A stretch of 16,358 nucleotides of DNA from SVEL01 sp045126475 (GTDB lineage: Bacteria > Bacillota > Clostridia > Lachnospirales > Lachnospiraceae), in the NCBI GenBank assembly GCA_045126475.1, contig JBGVOL010000092.1, positions 1 through 16,358 on the forward strand. The letters run 5' to 3'. The position numbers were made by a program, and so were the translations under genes. A model generated the notes under the pieces. The model saw only the letters and a list, made by a program, of their open reading frames with translations, was not told the DNA's origin and ran no database searches. Below, in pieces: positions 1 to 7,756 of this stretch (position 1 is the stretch's first letter; each line of letters begins with the position of its first letter).

Positions 1-142
1 AGAACGGTGCTCAAACATAGTTTTCGCGGCTTACATTATTGCTTATGCACCTGCTAAGAAAATCTGCAAAATCTTTTCAATGCATGTCTGTCTCCTGACG
101 AACCTTCCCTTCTGATTGCTCGAACATATGAAAGACACAAAA

Positions 143-1114
143 CTACATTTCCATGTAGCTTGCACCCCAGGTGAGGCCTCCGCCGAAACCGGAGAGTACT
201 ATTTTATGTACGTCGTCTAAAGAACCGTTTTTCTTCAATTCATCAAAGAGAATAGGAATACTTGCTGCAGAGGTATTTCCGTAATTGTGAAGATTTACCG
301 GAAGCTTCTCAGGTGAAACGCCAAGGCGCTTTGCAACCGACGATATGATGCGCACGTTTGCCTGATGAAGGAGGAACATGTCGATATCTTCTGCTGATAC
401 GGAAGCTTTTTCAAGAACCTCACTGATGCACTCAGGAACTTTTGTAACGGCAAATTTAAAGACTTCCTGACCATCCATCTTCATATAATAATTGTCAGTT
501 TTTATGTCATCACAGTCATTATTTATAAGCATATTTTTAAGGAGTGTTGCTCCACCGGTTAAAACCTGACCCTTAACACCGTCAGAACCGCTTACGGAAC
601 AGTACGCTTTACTATTGTCAGCCGTAACTACCATTGCACCGGCACCGTCACCGAACAAAACACATGTTGAACGGTCAGACCAGTCAACCAGCTTCGAGAG
701 AGTTTCGGCACCTATAACGAGAATGTTTCTGCACATACCGCTTGAAAGATAAGCATTGGCGGTATTTAATGCAAACAAGAAGCCTGAACATGCAGCATTT
801 ATATCAAAACAGGTTGCATTCGCAGCACCGATATTTTTCTGAATTACGCTTGCATTGTTTGGAAGCATTGAATCAGGTGTCATGGTAGCTAAGAGAATCA
901 TGTCAATGTCTGACGGATTCATACCGGCATCCTCCAATGCCAGAAGAGCAGCTTTAGAACCAAGGTCAGATACACCCTCACCATCCGAAATGTGGCGTGT
1001 AGATATACCTGTTCTTGAACTTATCCACTCGTCGTTTGTATCAACTATCTTTGATAAGTCATCATTTGTTACTAATGTATGTGGTGCATAATGTCCACTT
1101 CCTAAAACTTTCAT
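143..1114 (-). CDS. fabH: Beta-ketoacyl-ACP synthase III (FabH)
   Basis: Condenses an acyl-CoA primer with malonyl-ACP to start type II fatty-acid synthesis in the cytosol. The 323-residue product has the family's usual length and the full catalytic triad: Cys109 in the AACSGF motif, His250 in LLHQAN and Asn280 in NYGNTSAASIP. The Gly-rich C-terminal end (GFGGGLTWGA, about 309-318) is also typical. I chose the ATG at 1114 because GGAG lies 6 bases upstream (1121-1124). An in-frame ATG at 1126 and longer frames would overlap the promoter. The gene has its own promoter (1159-1187) with a FabT-type palindrome over the start site. No further fab gene starts in the 142 bases downstream, so it may be monocistronic or the last gene of its unit. 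The family call is certain; the primer (acetyl or branched-chain) cannot be read from sequence. Confidence 0.96.
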   Translation of the reverse strand: MKVLGSGHYAPHTLVTNDDLSKIVDTNDEWISSRTGISTRHISDGEGVSDLGSKAALLALEDAGMNPSDIDMILLATMTPDSMLPNNASVIQKNIGAANATCFDINAACSGFLFALNTANAYLSSGMCRNILVIGAETLSKLVDWSDRSTCVLFGDGAGAMVVTADNSKAYCSVSGSDGVKGQVLTGGATLLKNMLINNDCDDIKTDNYYMKMDGQEVFKFAVTKVPECISEVLEKASVSAEDIDMFLLHQANVRIISSVAKRLGVSPEKLPVNLHNYGNTSAASIPILFDELKKNGSLDDVHKIVLSGFGGGLTWGASYMEM

Positions 1115-1143
1115 GTTTGTCTCCATTCTGCGGGTATAATAAA

Positions 1144-1162
1144 TACTTTGACTATCAAAGTA
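1144..1162. promoter_or_regulatory. FabT-like operator over the fabH promoter
   Basis: The palindrome TACTTTGACTATCAAAGTA has two perfect 8-base arms around a 3-base centre. It overlaps the end of the fabH -10 box and runs across the expected start site. Its core TTTGAnTATCAAA matches the known binding consensus of FabT, the MarR-family repressor of fatty-acid genes in Firmicutes. Position and sequence suggest repression of fabH. The repressor gene is not in this window. Confidence 0.78.
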
Positions 1163-1187
1163 TATTATTATGAACCACATTTGTCAA
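1159..1187 (-). promoter_or_regulatory. fabH promoter
   Basis: On the minus strand, -35 TTGACA (1182-1187) and -10 TATACT (1159-1164) are separated by 17 bases. The start should fall near 1152, about 38 bases before the fabH ATG. An A/T-only tract at 1193-1212 sits just upstream of the -35 where an UP element would act. Confidence 0.82.
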
Positions 1188-1208
1188 TACTGAAAAAAAT
1201 AATATTAT
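1181..1208 (+). promoter_or_regulatory. Candidate divergent promoter for the Pr6Pr operon
   Basis: On the plus strand, -35 TTGTCA (1181-1186) and -10 TATTAT (1203-1208) are 16 bases apart, each one mismatch from consensus. The -35 lies almost exactly on the fabH -35 of the other strand. The start would be near 1215, about 55 bases before the ATG at 1271. Confidence 0.45.
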
Positions 1209-1212
1209 TTTT
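1195..1212. repeat. Perfect 18-bp A/T-only palindrome
   Basis: AAAAATAATATTATTTTT is its own reverse complement. It lies between the two divergent promoters, upstream of the fabH -35 and over the candidate forward -10. It could be an UP element, an operator, or chance in A/T-rich DNA. Confidence 0.5.
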
Positions 1213-1270
1213 ACGTTTTTTGTGATAAACTAAATTGTTGGAAGAGTATGTAACAGGGAGCATAAGGCCA

Positions 1271-2014
1271 ATGTATATAAAGAATAACAGGATAAATTTA
1301 ATATTCAGAATATCATACCTTTTTATATGCGGCTTTGGTATTATAAGGCATCTGAGTCTTGATGACAAGATAAAGAATATCAATATGCTGTCATATTTTA
1401 CAATACAGAGTAATATTGTGTGCTTCTTTGTAATGATTTGCAGTATATGCCATTCTTTCGTATCCATAAGGAGGAAACGATATCACGACTACGCAAGAAT
1501 TCACCTTTTTTTAAAGGGACTTGCCCTTCTTATGATAACAATTACTTTTCTGACATATAATCTTGTCCTGACAGGAACAGGCTTTAGCATGACGACAGGT
1601 TTTAGTTCGGCACTTTCTTTAAATGACAGAATTGTACATTTTATCGTACCTGCACTGACATGGATTGAGTTTTTGGTGTTTCAGCCAAAGGGAAGTTTTA
1701 AGAAATACGACCCTTTTAAATGGCTTTTAGCACCGGTTATCTATTTTATTTTCATAATGATAAAAGCCAGATATGTAAGCCCTGCCACATACGGTATCGG
1801 TATCAAGAGATATCCGTACTTTTTTATGGATGTGGAAACATATGGTGTATGGTATGTAGTTAAATATGTTCTTATTTTTGCCGTAGCAACCCTTGTAGTT
1901 GGCTATATCATAAGAACGATTGATTTTATTTTGGGAATGATTTATACTAAAGTGCAAAAATTCAGGATAAAGAGAAGAGAAGCAAGAACAGAAAGAGTGA
2001 AAAGAAAATGTTGA
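1271..2014 (+). CDS. Pr6Pr-family six-helix membrane protein
   Basis: A 247-residue integral membrane protein of unknown function. I see six hydrophobic segments at about 8-25, 40-62, 81-100, 119-137, 150-167 and 193-218, then a very basic C-terminal tail (about 226-246). The phrases LSYFTIQSN before helix 2 and the conserved His and Pro in helix 4 (IVHFIVPALTWIEFLVF) are typical of the Pr6Pr family, named for six helices with conserved prolines. The frame is open from a TTG at 1235, but the ATG at 1271 follows AGGGAG (1255-1260) and starts right at the hydrophobic part. It is probably first in an operon: its last codons overlap the next gene's start by 7 bases. The family call is good; no function is known to me. 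Confidence 0.72.
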   Translation: MYIKNNRINLIFRISYLFICGFGIIRHLSLDDKIKNINMLSYFTIQSNIVCFFVMICSICHSFVSIRRKRYHDYARIHLFLKGLALLMITITFLTYNLVLTGTGFSMTTGFSSALSLNDRIVHFIVPALTWIEFLVFQPKGSFKKYDPFKWLLAPVIYFIFIMIKARYVSPATYGIGIKRYPYFFMDVETYGVWYVVKYVLIFAVATLVVGYIIRTIDFILGMIYTKVQKFRIKRREARTERVKRKC

Positions 2015-2433
2015 TATTAGAAGAAAATCAGCTTGATTTGGACACGTATCTGAACCTCCGGGCTTCTGTGGGTTGGAAGGTTCTTTCACCGGAACAGGCT
2101 GTAAAGGCAATCAGTAACAGTATATATACGGTAACGGCATCCATAGACGGAAAAGTTGTAGGTATGGGAAGAATGGTAGGAGACGGAGCGGTCATATGTT
2201 ATGTGCAGGATCTTGTTGTTCATCCGTCCTATCAGAAGCTGGGTGTCGGTGCGGCACTTATGGACAGGCTCATTGAACATGCAGAGAGTCTTAGAATGGA
2301 AGGAACGGAGCTTATGCTCTGTCTTATGTGCGCCAAGGGAAGAGAAGAATTCTACAAAAAGCACGGATTCACTGCCAGACCTACAGATAAGCTGGGACCG
2401 GGAATGATAATGTATCTAAATACAGACAGGTAA
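2008..2433 (+). CDS. GNAT-family N-acetyltransferase
   Basis: Transfers an acetyl group from acetyl-CoA to an amine; the substrate cannot be told. The 141-residue product is a single GNAT domain. The acetyl-CoA pyrophosphate-binding motif is QKLGVGA at 76-82, preceded by the usual beta strand (YVQDLVVHPSY, 65-75). A C-terminal EEFYKKHGF segment (113-121) carries the common Tyr (116) that often acts as general acid. The ATG sits inside the end of the preceding membrane-protein gene (overlap 2008-2014), so the two are likely translationally coupled; its own ribosome site is weak. A histidine phosphatase gene follows after 19 bases. Confidence 0.9.
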   Translation: MLILEENQLDLDTYLNLRASVGWKVLSPEQAVKAISNSIYTVTASIDGKVVGMGRMVGDGAVICYVQDLVVHPSYQKLGVGAALMDRLIEHAESLRMEGTELMLCLMCAKGREEFYKKHGFTARPTDKLGPGMIMYLNTDR

Positions 2434-2452
2434 GTATCAGGAGTATTTTTAA

Positions 2453-3106
2453 ATGATAAGGTTATATTTAATAAGGCACGGAAGGCAGGACAGCCCCCTT
2501 TGCAATGTGGATGTACCATTGGATGAGGCGGGATGCAGGCAGGCTGAACTTGTGGCAGAGAGACTTAAAAACTATAATATTCAGGCACTCTATTCAAGTA
2601 ATCTTAAGAGAGCAGGACAGACAGCAAAGATTATAGGAGAACATTTAGGACTTGTACATAATATAGAGGAAGATTTAAGAGAGATTTCATTCGGCATGCT
2701 TGAAGGGTTGAATGATGTAGAGATAAAGGAACGTTTTGGAGAATTCCTGGCACAGAGGGCAAAAGCGGACAGTGACATCCCATACCCCGGAGGCGAGTCG
2801 GGAGAGGATGTCTACAAAAGAGCATTTCCCGTTATCCAGAGAATTATAAAACATGCACTCGATAATAATATAGAAAATATTGCCATAGTCAGCCACGGAG
2901 GAGTTATAAGAACCCTTGTGGCAGGCGTTTTGGGAGCAGATTTCTCAAAAAAACTCCTCATAGCAAAGGATTTGGAGAATTGCAGTATTACGCAGATAGA
3001 TTATGACAGTAACACAGATAATTTTATAGTGGAGAGAGTCAATGACTACGCACATATAGAAAAAGAACCGAAATTATTAAGAAAATATTTTAAGAGAAGC
3101 GTATAG
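2453..3106 (+). CDS. Histidine phosphatase family protein
   Basis: A cytosolic member of the phosphoglycerate-mutase/phosphatase superfamily, 217 residues. The phospho-accepting His9 lies in LIRHG (6-10). Arg53 (SNLKRAGQTA), Glu84 (FGMLEGLND) and the second His148 (IVSHGG) complete the active-site pocket. It resembles small-molecule phosphatases of the CobC/PhoE type rather than glycolytic mutases, which are longer and carry other insertions. The substrate is unknown. A CAGGAG site lies about 10 bases before the ATG. Only 13 bases separate it from parE, so it is probably co-transcribed with the topoisomerase genes. That pairing has no obvious biochemical logic. Confidence 0.9.
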   Translation: MIRLYLIRHGRQDSPLCNVDVPLDEAGCRQAELVAERLKNYNIQALYSSNLKRAGQTAKIIGEHLGLVHNIEEDLREISFGMLEGLNDVEIKERFGEFLAQRAKADSDIPYPGGESGEDVYKRAFPVIQRIIKHALDNNIENIAIVSHGGVIRTLVAGVLGADFSKKLLIAKDLENCSITQIDYDSNTDNFIVERVNDYAHIEKEPKLLRKYFKRSV

Positions 3107-3119
3107 ATTGGAGAAGCAT

Positions 3120-5066
3120 ATGGCAGGTAAAAATCTGGACACAAAAGTAGAGAAAAAATATGATGCCAACAGTATTTCAATACTTGAAGGTCTTGAGGCA
3201 GTAAGAAAAAGACCGGGAATGTACATAGGAAGTGTGTCGACAAAAGGACTTAACCATCTTATTTACGAGATAGTTGACAACTCTGTAGATGAGCATCTGG
3301 CAGGATACTGCAGTGAGATTACGGTGACGCTTGAGAAAGACGGAACGGCCACTGTTAAGGATAACGGACGAGGCATTCCCGTAGGAATAAATGAAAAGAC
3401 AGGCAGACCTGCCGTTGAGGTTGTATTTACAATGCTCCATGCGGGAGGTAAGTTTGGTGACGGCGGATATAAGATTTCCGGTGGTCTTCACGGTGTAGGT
3501 GCATCAGTTGTAAATGCCCTTTCTGAGTGGCTTGAAGTTAATGTAAAGACTGACGGAAAGGTATACAATCAGCGTTATGAACAGGGACGTATTATGTATG
3601 ACCTTAAGGAGACAGGCACATGCAGAAAAAATGATACGGGAACAAGCGTAACATTCCTTCCTGATAAGGAGATTTTTGAGAAGACATACTTTAAGGCTGA
3701 GGCCATAAAAAGCCGCCTTCATGAGACCGCTTACCTTAATCCTGAACTTACGATTACATTTGAAAACAAGAGATTTGGTGAGGAGGAGAAGACAGTTTTC
3801 CATGAGCCTGACGGTATAAAGGCATATGTGAGAGAGCTTAATACCGGAAAGGAAGCTCTTCATGATGTCATTTATTTCAGAAGAAGTCAGGACGGTATAG
3901 AGATAGAGACGGCATTTCAGTTTGTAGATGAATTTCAGGAGAATATATTGGGCTTCTGTAACAATATATATACTCAGGAGGGTGGTACACACCTGACAGG
4001 CTTTAAGACAAAGTACACAACGGTTATTAACCAGTATGCCAGGGAAATTGGAATATTAAAGGATAAGGATACCAATTTTACGGGAGCTGACGTGCGAAAC
4101 GGTATGACGGCCGTTATTGCGGTAAAGCATCCGGACCCAAGGTTTGAGGGACAGACAAAGACCAAGCTTGACAATCCTGACGCGGGAAAAGTGGCGGCAG
4201 AGGTTTCCGGTGAGGAACTTGTATTTTATTTTGATAAGAATCTTGAGACATTAAAGACGGTAATCGGCTGTGCGGAGAAGTCGGCAAAAATCAGAAAGGC
4301 AGAGGAGAAGGCAAAGACAAATCTTTTGTCAAAGCCTAAGTTTTCCATAGACAGTAATGGTAAGCTTGCAAATTGCGAGAGCAGAAATCCTGAAGAGTGT
4401 GAGGTATTTATCGTCGAGGGAGATTCTGCCGGAGGCTCTGCAAAGACGGCAAGAGACAGAAGAACACAGGCCATTCTTCCAATCAGAGGTAAAATTCTGA
4501 ATGTGGAGAAGGCGACCATGGACAAGGTTCTTGCCAATGCCGAGATAAAGACAATGATTAACTCATTCGGATGCGGTTTCTCTGAAGGATACGGCAACGA
4601 CTTTGACATAACAAAGCTTAGATATAATAAGATTATCATTATGACGGATGCCGATGTGGATGGTGCCCATATTGCAACGCTGTTGCTGACATTCTTCTAC
4701 AGGTTCATGCCTGACCTTATAAATGAAGGTCACGTATATCTGGCAACACCGCCTCTTTATAAAGTAGTGCCAAAAAAAGGAGAGGGAGAGTACCTCTACG
4801 ATGACAAAGCACTTGAGAAATACAGGAAGACTCATGCGAGCTCATCATTTACCCTCCAGAGATACAAAGGACTTGGAGAGATGGACGCAGATCAGCTTTG
4901 GGAGACAACACTCAATCCTGAGACTCGAATACTTAAGCAGGTAGAGATAGAAGATGGCCGAATGGCGTCAGAGATAACAGAGATGCTTATGGGAAATGAC
5001 GTGGCACCGAGAAGGCAGTTCATACACGAACACGCCCATGATGCCGAAATCGACGCACAAGCCTAG
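3120..5066 (+). CDS. parE: Type IIA topoisomerase ATPase subunit (ParE-like/GyrB family)
   Basis: The ATP-driven gate subunit that pairs with the next gene product. The 648 residues show a GHKL ATPase (Glu50, Asn54, DNGRGIP 81-87, GGLHGVG 121-127), a transducer domain with QTKTKL (345-350), and a TOPRIM metal centre (EGDSAGG 433-439, DADVDG 510-515). The family signatures YKGLGEMD (582-589) and RRQFI (631-635) follow. The base after QTKTKL reads DNPDAG where most relatives have GN. The start is the ATG at 3120 with GGAG 6 bases upstream; a TTG at 3108 would put that site inside the gene. I prefer ParE over GyrB because dnaA, dnaN and recF are absent and the partner lacks a GyrA box. Sequence alone does not settle this, so the gyrB label remains possible. 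Confidence 0.8.
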   Translation: MAGKNLDTKVEKKYDANSISILEGLEAVRKRPGMYIGSVSTKGLNHLIYEIVDNSVDEHLAGYCSEITVTLEKDGTATVKDNGRGIPVGINEKTGRPAVEVVFTMLHAGGKFGDGGYKISGGLHGVGASVVNALSEWLEVNVKTDGKVYNQRYEQGRIMYDLKETGTCRKNDTGTSVTFLPDKEIFEKTYFKAEAIKSRLHETAYLNPELTITFENKRFGEEEKTVFHEPDGIKAYVRELNTGKEALHDVIYFRRSQDGIEIETAFQFVDEFQENILGFCNNIYTQEGGTHLTGFKTKYTTVINQYAREIGILKDKDTNFTGADVRNGMTAVIAVKHPDPRFEGQTKTKLDNPDAGKVAAEVSGEELVFYFDKNLETLKTVIGCAEKSAKIRKAEEKAKTNLLSKPKFSIDSNGKLANCESRNPEECEVFIVEGDSAGGSAKTARDRRTQAILPIRGKILNVEKATMDKVLANAEIKTMINSFGCGFSEGYGNDFDITKLRYNKIIIMTDADVDGAHIATLLLTFFYRFMPDLINEGHVYLATPPLYKVVPKKGEGEYLYDDKALEKYRKTHASSSFTLQRYKGLGEMDADQLWETTLNPETRILKQVEIEDGRMASEITEMLMGNDVAPRRQFIHEHAHDAEIDAQA

Positions 5067-5190
5067 ACCAAAATTTGCGAAGCAAATTTTGCCTGAAAGA
5101 TATAGAGTTTTAGGAAACGTAAAGGAGTCACAGACCAAAATTTGCGAAGCAAATTTTGTCTGAAACACATAGAGTTATAAAAGGAGTCAC
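5065..5190 (+). repeat. Tandemly duplicated parC leader with hairpin and ribosome site
   Basis: Two head-to-tail copies, 5065-5131 (67 bases) and 5132-5190 (59 bases), share their first 27 bases exactly. The second lacks 8 bases near its end. Each carries the same perfect inverted repeat: arms CAAAATTTGC and GCAAATTTTG around a GAA loop, at 5069-5091 and 5136-5158. Each ends in AAAGGAGTCAC. Only the second copy is followed by an ATG (5193), so the first contains an orphan ribosome-binding site. In copy two the stem extends by CAGA/TCTG with a bulged C. No T-run follows either hairpin, so they do not look like terminators. Confidence 0.92.
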
Positions 5191-5192
5191 AC

Positions 5193-7673
5193 ATGTCTGA
5201 ACAGATTTTAAAAACAGAATATTCGGATGTTATGCAGAAGTCATACATAGATTACGCCATGAGCGTTATCTGTGCAAGAGCGCTGCCTGATATAAGAGAC
5301 GGATTGAAGCCTGTACAGAGGCGAGTGCTTTATGCAATGGATGAGCTTGGTCTTAACCATGACAAGCCCCACAGAAAGTCGGCACGTATTGTCGGTGATA
5401 CAATGGGTAAATATCATCCACACGGTGACAGCTCAATCTATGAAGCACTTGTTGTACTTGAACAGGATTTCAAGAAAGGGATGGCACTTGTTGACGGCCA
5501 CGGAAACTTTGGCTCAATCGAAGGTGACGGTGCCGCTGCTATGCGATATACGGAGGCAAAGCTTAAAAAATTCACACAGGAGGTATATCTTGCGGATTTG
5601 GACAAAAATGTTGTTGATTTTGTACCAAATTTTGATGAGACCGAGAAAGAACCTGTGGTACTTCCCGTACGAGTTCCAAATATCCTTATAAATGGTGCGG
5701 AAGGTATTGCCGTAGGTATGACTACCAGTATACCTACCCATAATCTTGCCGAGGTAATAGACGCTGTAACAGCTTATATGGACAATAATGACATTACAAC
5801 CGGTGAACTTATGGAATACATGCCGGGACCTGATTTTCCGACGGGAGGTCTTGTTATCAATAAGAGCGAGCTTCTTGATATATACGAGTCGGGAACGGGA
5901 AAGATAAAGCTGAGAGGCAAGGTTGTGTTCGAGGAGGGCAAAGGCCGTTCAGAGAGGGATAAGCTTGTCATTACAGAGATTCCGTACACAATGATAGGTG
6001 CTGGTATAAGCAAATTTATCTCAGATGTGGCAGAACTTGTTGAGACAAAGAAAACATCTGATATTGTGGATATTTCAAACCAGTCTTCAAAGGAAGGAAT
6101 AAGAATCGTACTTGAGCTTAAGAAGGGAGCAGATGTCGAAAATATTAAGAACATGCTCTATAAAAAGACAAAGCTTGAGGACACATTCGGCGTAAACATG
6201 CTTGCCGTTGTGGACGGCAGACCGGAGACTCTTGGTCTTAAAGCCATAATAGAACATAATGTGAAGTTCCAGTTTGAGCTTGCAACAAGAAAGTACACAT
6301 CTCTTTTAAATAAGGAGCTTGAGCAGAAAGAGATTAAGGAAGGTCTTATAAAAGCATGTAACATTATTGACCTGATTATCGAGATTCTAAGGGGATCCCA
6401 GAGCTTAAAGGACGCAAAGGCATGTCTGACGACAGGTGATACTTCAAATATAAAGTTCAAGAATAAAGAATCAGAGATTTATGCCAGCCAGCTTTCATTT
6501 ACAGAGAAACAGGCACAGGCCATCTTAGAGCTTCGTCTGTACAAGTTAATAGGCCTGGAAATACTGGCACTGCAGAAAGATTATGAGGATATAGTCAACA
6601 GAATAGCAGAATATGAGGATATTCTTCAGAATCCTACCTCAATGGCAAGAACTATCAAGAAGGATTTGGCAAACATAAAGAAGAACTATGCCGTAGCAAG
6701 AAGGACTGTTATTGAGGATGCAGCCCAGACTGTATATATCGAGAAGAAAATAGAGGAACAGCCTGTAATGTTTATCATGGACAGATTTTCATATGCAAAA
6801 ACCATAGATATGGCTGCGTATGAGAGAAATAAAGAAGCCGTACATGCAGAGAACAAATACATTTTCCGTTGTATGAACACTGATAAGCTGTGTCTTTTTA
6901 CGGATACGGGAATGCTTCACCAGATAAAGATTATGGATTTGCCGTTTGTAAAATTCAGAGATAAAGGTACACCGATAGACAATGTGGGCAATTATGACAG
7001 TTCCGGGGAAAGCATTGTGTATATTGCTCCGGCAGGTGACATAAGAGACAGAAAACTCCTCTTTACAACCCAGAATGGTATGATGAAGGTTGTAGATGCA
7101 TCAGAATTCGATGTGACGAAAAAGACAGTTGCCGCCACGAAACTTGCAGATGGAGACAAACTTATAAGCATAATGGTGACGGATGCCATGGAAAAGTCCG
7201 TTGCAGAAACCATGAATGAGGATATGGTTATGCCTGTTATGTTAAGCGGCGGATTTGACGGAGATGACATGATGATGTCTGACGGTGGCGGATTTGATGA
7301 CGGTTTTGGCGACGGTTTCAGTGAAGGCTTCGGAATGGAGCTTTTTGAAGGAAATGATATGCAGATGCAGTTTGGCACCGTAGGTGAAGAGACTCAGGCA
7401 GACGGTGAAGATGAAGGCCTGTTTACAAATGAGATTGTTGTTCTACAGACTGCCAAGGGAATGTTTTTAAGATTCCCGTTAAGGGAGATTCCGGAAAAGA
7501 AGAAAGGCGCAGTCGGCGTCAGAGGCATAAAACTTGAAAAAGACGATTATGTGACAAATGTATATGTCCTTGATGCAGGTGACAATATGGAAGTTGAATT
7601 TAAGGGCAAGACGGTTGAACTTAGAAAGATAAAGACTACAAAACGAGACGGAAAAGGAACAAAAGTCAGATAA
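5193..7673 (+). CDS. parC: Type IIA topoisomerase DNA-cleaving subunit (ParC-like/GyrA family)
   Basis: Cuts and rejoins duplex DNA together with the upstream ATPase subunit. The 826 residues include a winged-helix core with catalytic Tyr119 (AAMRYTE), the quinolone region HPHGDSSIYE (75-84), a tower and coiled-coil region to about 515, and a beta-pinwheel C-terminal domain. Ser80 and Glu84 match the usual sensitive-type residues in ParC numbering. The GyrA box expected near 541-556 is missing (AAYERNKEAVHAEN), which favours topoisomerase IV. A weak look-alike, KRDGKG (817-822), ends the protein. Residues 669-746 are an acidic Gly/Phe/Met-rich insert with no Lys, Arg or His. A strong AAAGGAG site lies before the ATG, at the end of the second leader repeat. 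Gyrase cannot be formally excluded. Confidence 0.85.
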   Translation: MSEQILKTEYSDVMQKSYIDYAMSVICARALPDIRDGLKPVQRRVLYAMDELGLNHDKPHRKSARIVGDTMGKYHPHGDSSIYEALVVLEQDFKKGMALVDGHGNFGSIEGDGAAAMRYTEAKLKKFTQEVYLADLDKNVVDFVPNFDETEKEPVVLPVRVPNILINGAEGIAVGMTTSIPTHNLAEVIDAVTAYMDNNDITTGELMEYMPGPDFPTGGLVINKSELLDIYESGTGKIKLRGKVVFEEGKGRSERDKLVITEIPYTMIGAGISKFISDVAELVETKKTSDIVDISNQSSKEGIRIVLELKKGADVENIKNMLYKKTKLEDTFGVNMLAVVDGRPETLGLKAIIEHNVKFQFELATRKYTSLLNKELEQKEIKEGLIKACNIIDLIIEILRGSQSLKDAKACLTTGDTSNIKFKNKESEIYASQLSFTEKQAQAILELRLYKLIGLEILALQKDYEDIVNRIAEYEDILQNPTSMARTIKKDLANIKKNYAVARRTVIEDAAQTVYIEKKIEEQPVMFIMDRFSYAKTIDMAAYERNKEAVHAENKYIFRCMNTDKLCLFTDTGMLHQIKIMDLPFVKFRDKGTPIDNVGNYDSSGESIVYIAPAGDIRDRKLLFTTQNGMMKVVDASEFDVTKKTVAATKLADGDKLISIMVTDAMEKSVAETMNEDMVMPVMLSGGFDGDDMMMSDGGGFDDGFGDGFSEGFGMELFEGNDMQMQFGTVGEETQADGEDEGLFTNEIVVLQTAKGMFLRFPLREIPEKKKGAVGVRGIKLEKDDYVTNVYVLDAGDNMEVEFKGKTVELRKIKTTKRDGKGTKVR

Positions 7674-7676
7674 TAA

Positions 7677-7705
7677 TTGTACATTTGTGATAAAAGTGGT
7701 ACAAT
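7677..7705 (+). promoter_or_regulatory. Promoter of the lactonase-family gene
   Basis: -35 TTGTAC (7677-7682) and -10 TACAAT (7700-7705) are 17 bases apart, starting 4 bases after the parC stop. The start would be near 7712, giving a leader of about 45 bases that ends in a strong GGAGG (7743-7747). No terminator is visible between parC and this promoter. Confidence 0.72.
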
Positions 7706-7756
7706 ATGTTTAGCGTAAGAACTTAAAATAAGTGACAGCTTTGGAGGAAAAAGCCT

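Noticed and set aside
2..118. A 38-codon frame open on the plus strand at the left edge.
   Set aside because: It has no start codon, no ribosome site inside the window, and the product resembles no family I know. It could be the tail of a gene outside the window but cannot be supported.
1..142. Search for a next fab gene or a terminator after fabH on the minus strand.
   Set aside because: Only very short frames occur (for example an ATG at 129-131 giving about 16 residues) and no hairpin with a T-run is seen.
1171..1270. A start for the Pr6Pr protein at the TTG at 1235.
   Set aside because: It has no ribosome site at the right distance and would add a non-hydrophobic extension; the ATG at 1271 has AGGGAG upstream.
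5065..5190. A CRISPR array or a terminator between parE and parC.
   Set aside because: There are only two adjacent near-identical copies with no unique spacers, and neither hairpin is followed by a T-run.
5063..5248. A 61-codon minus-strand frame across the parC leader repeats.
   Set aside because: It arises from the repeated palindromes, has no ribosome site, and runs into the conserved parC start.
3120..7673. Calling the topoisomerase pair gyrB-gyrA.
   Set aside because: The GyrA box is absent at its usual site and the dnaA/recF neighbourhood is missing, so topoisomerase IV fits better. Kept as an open alternative in the entries.
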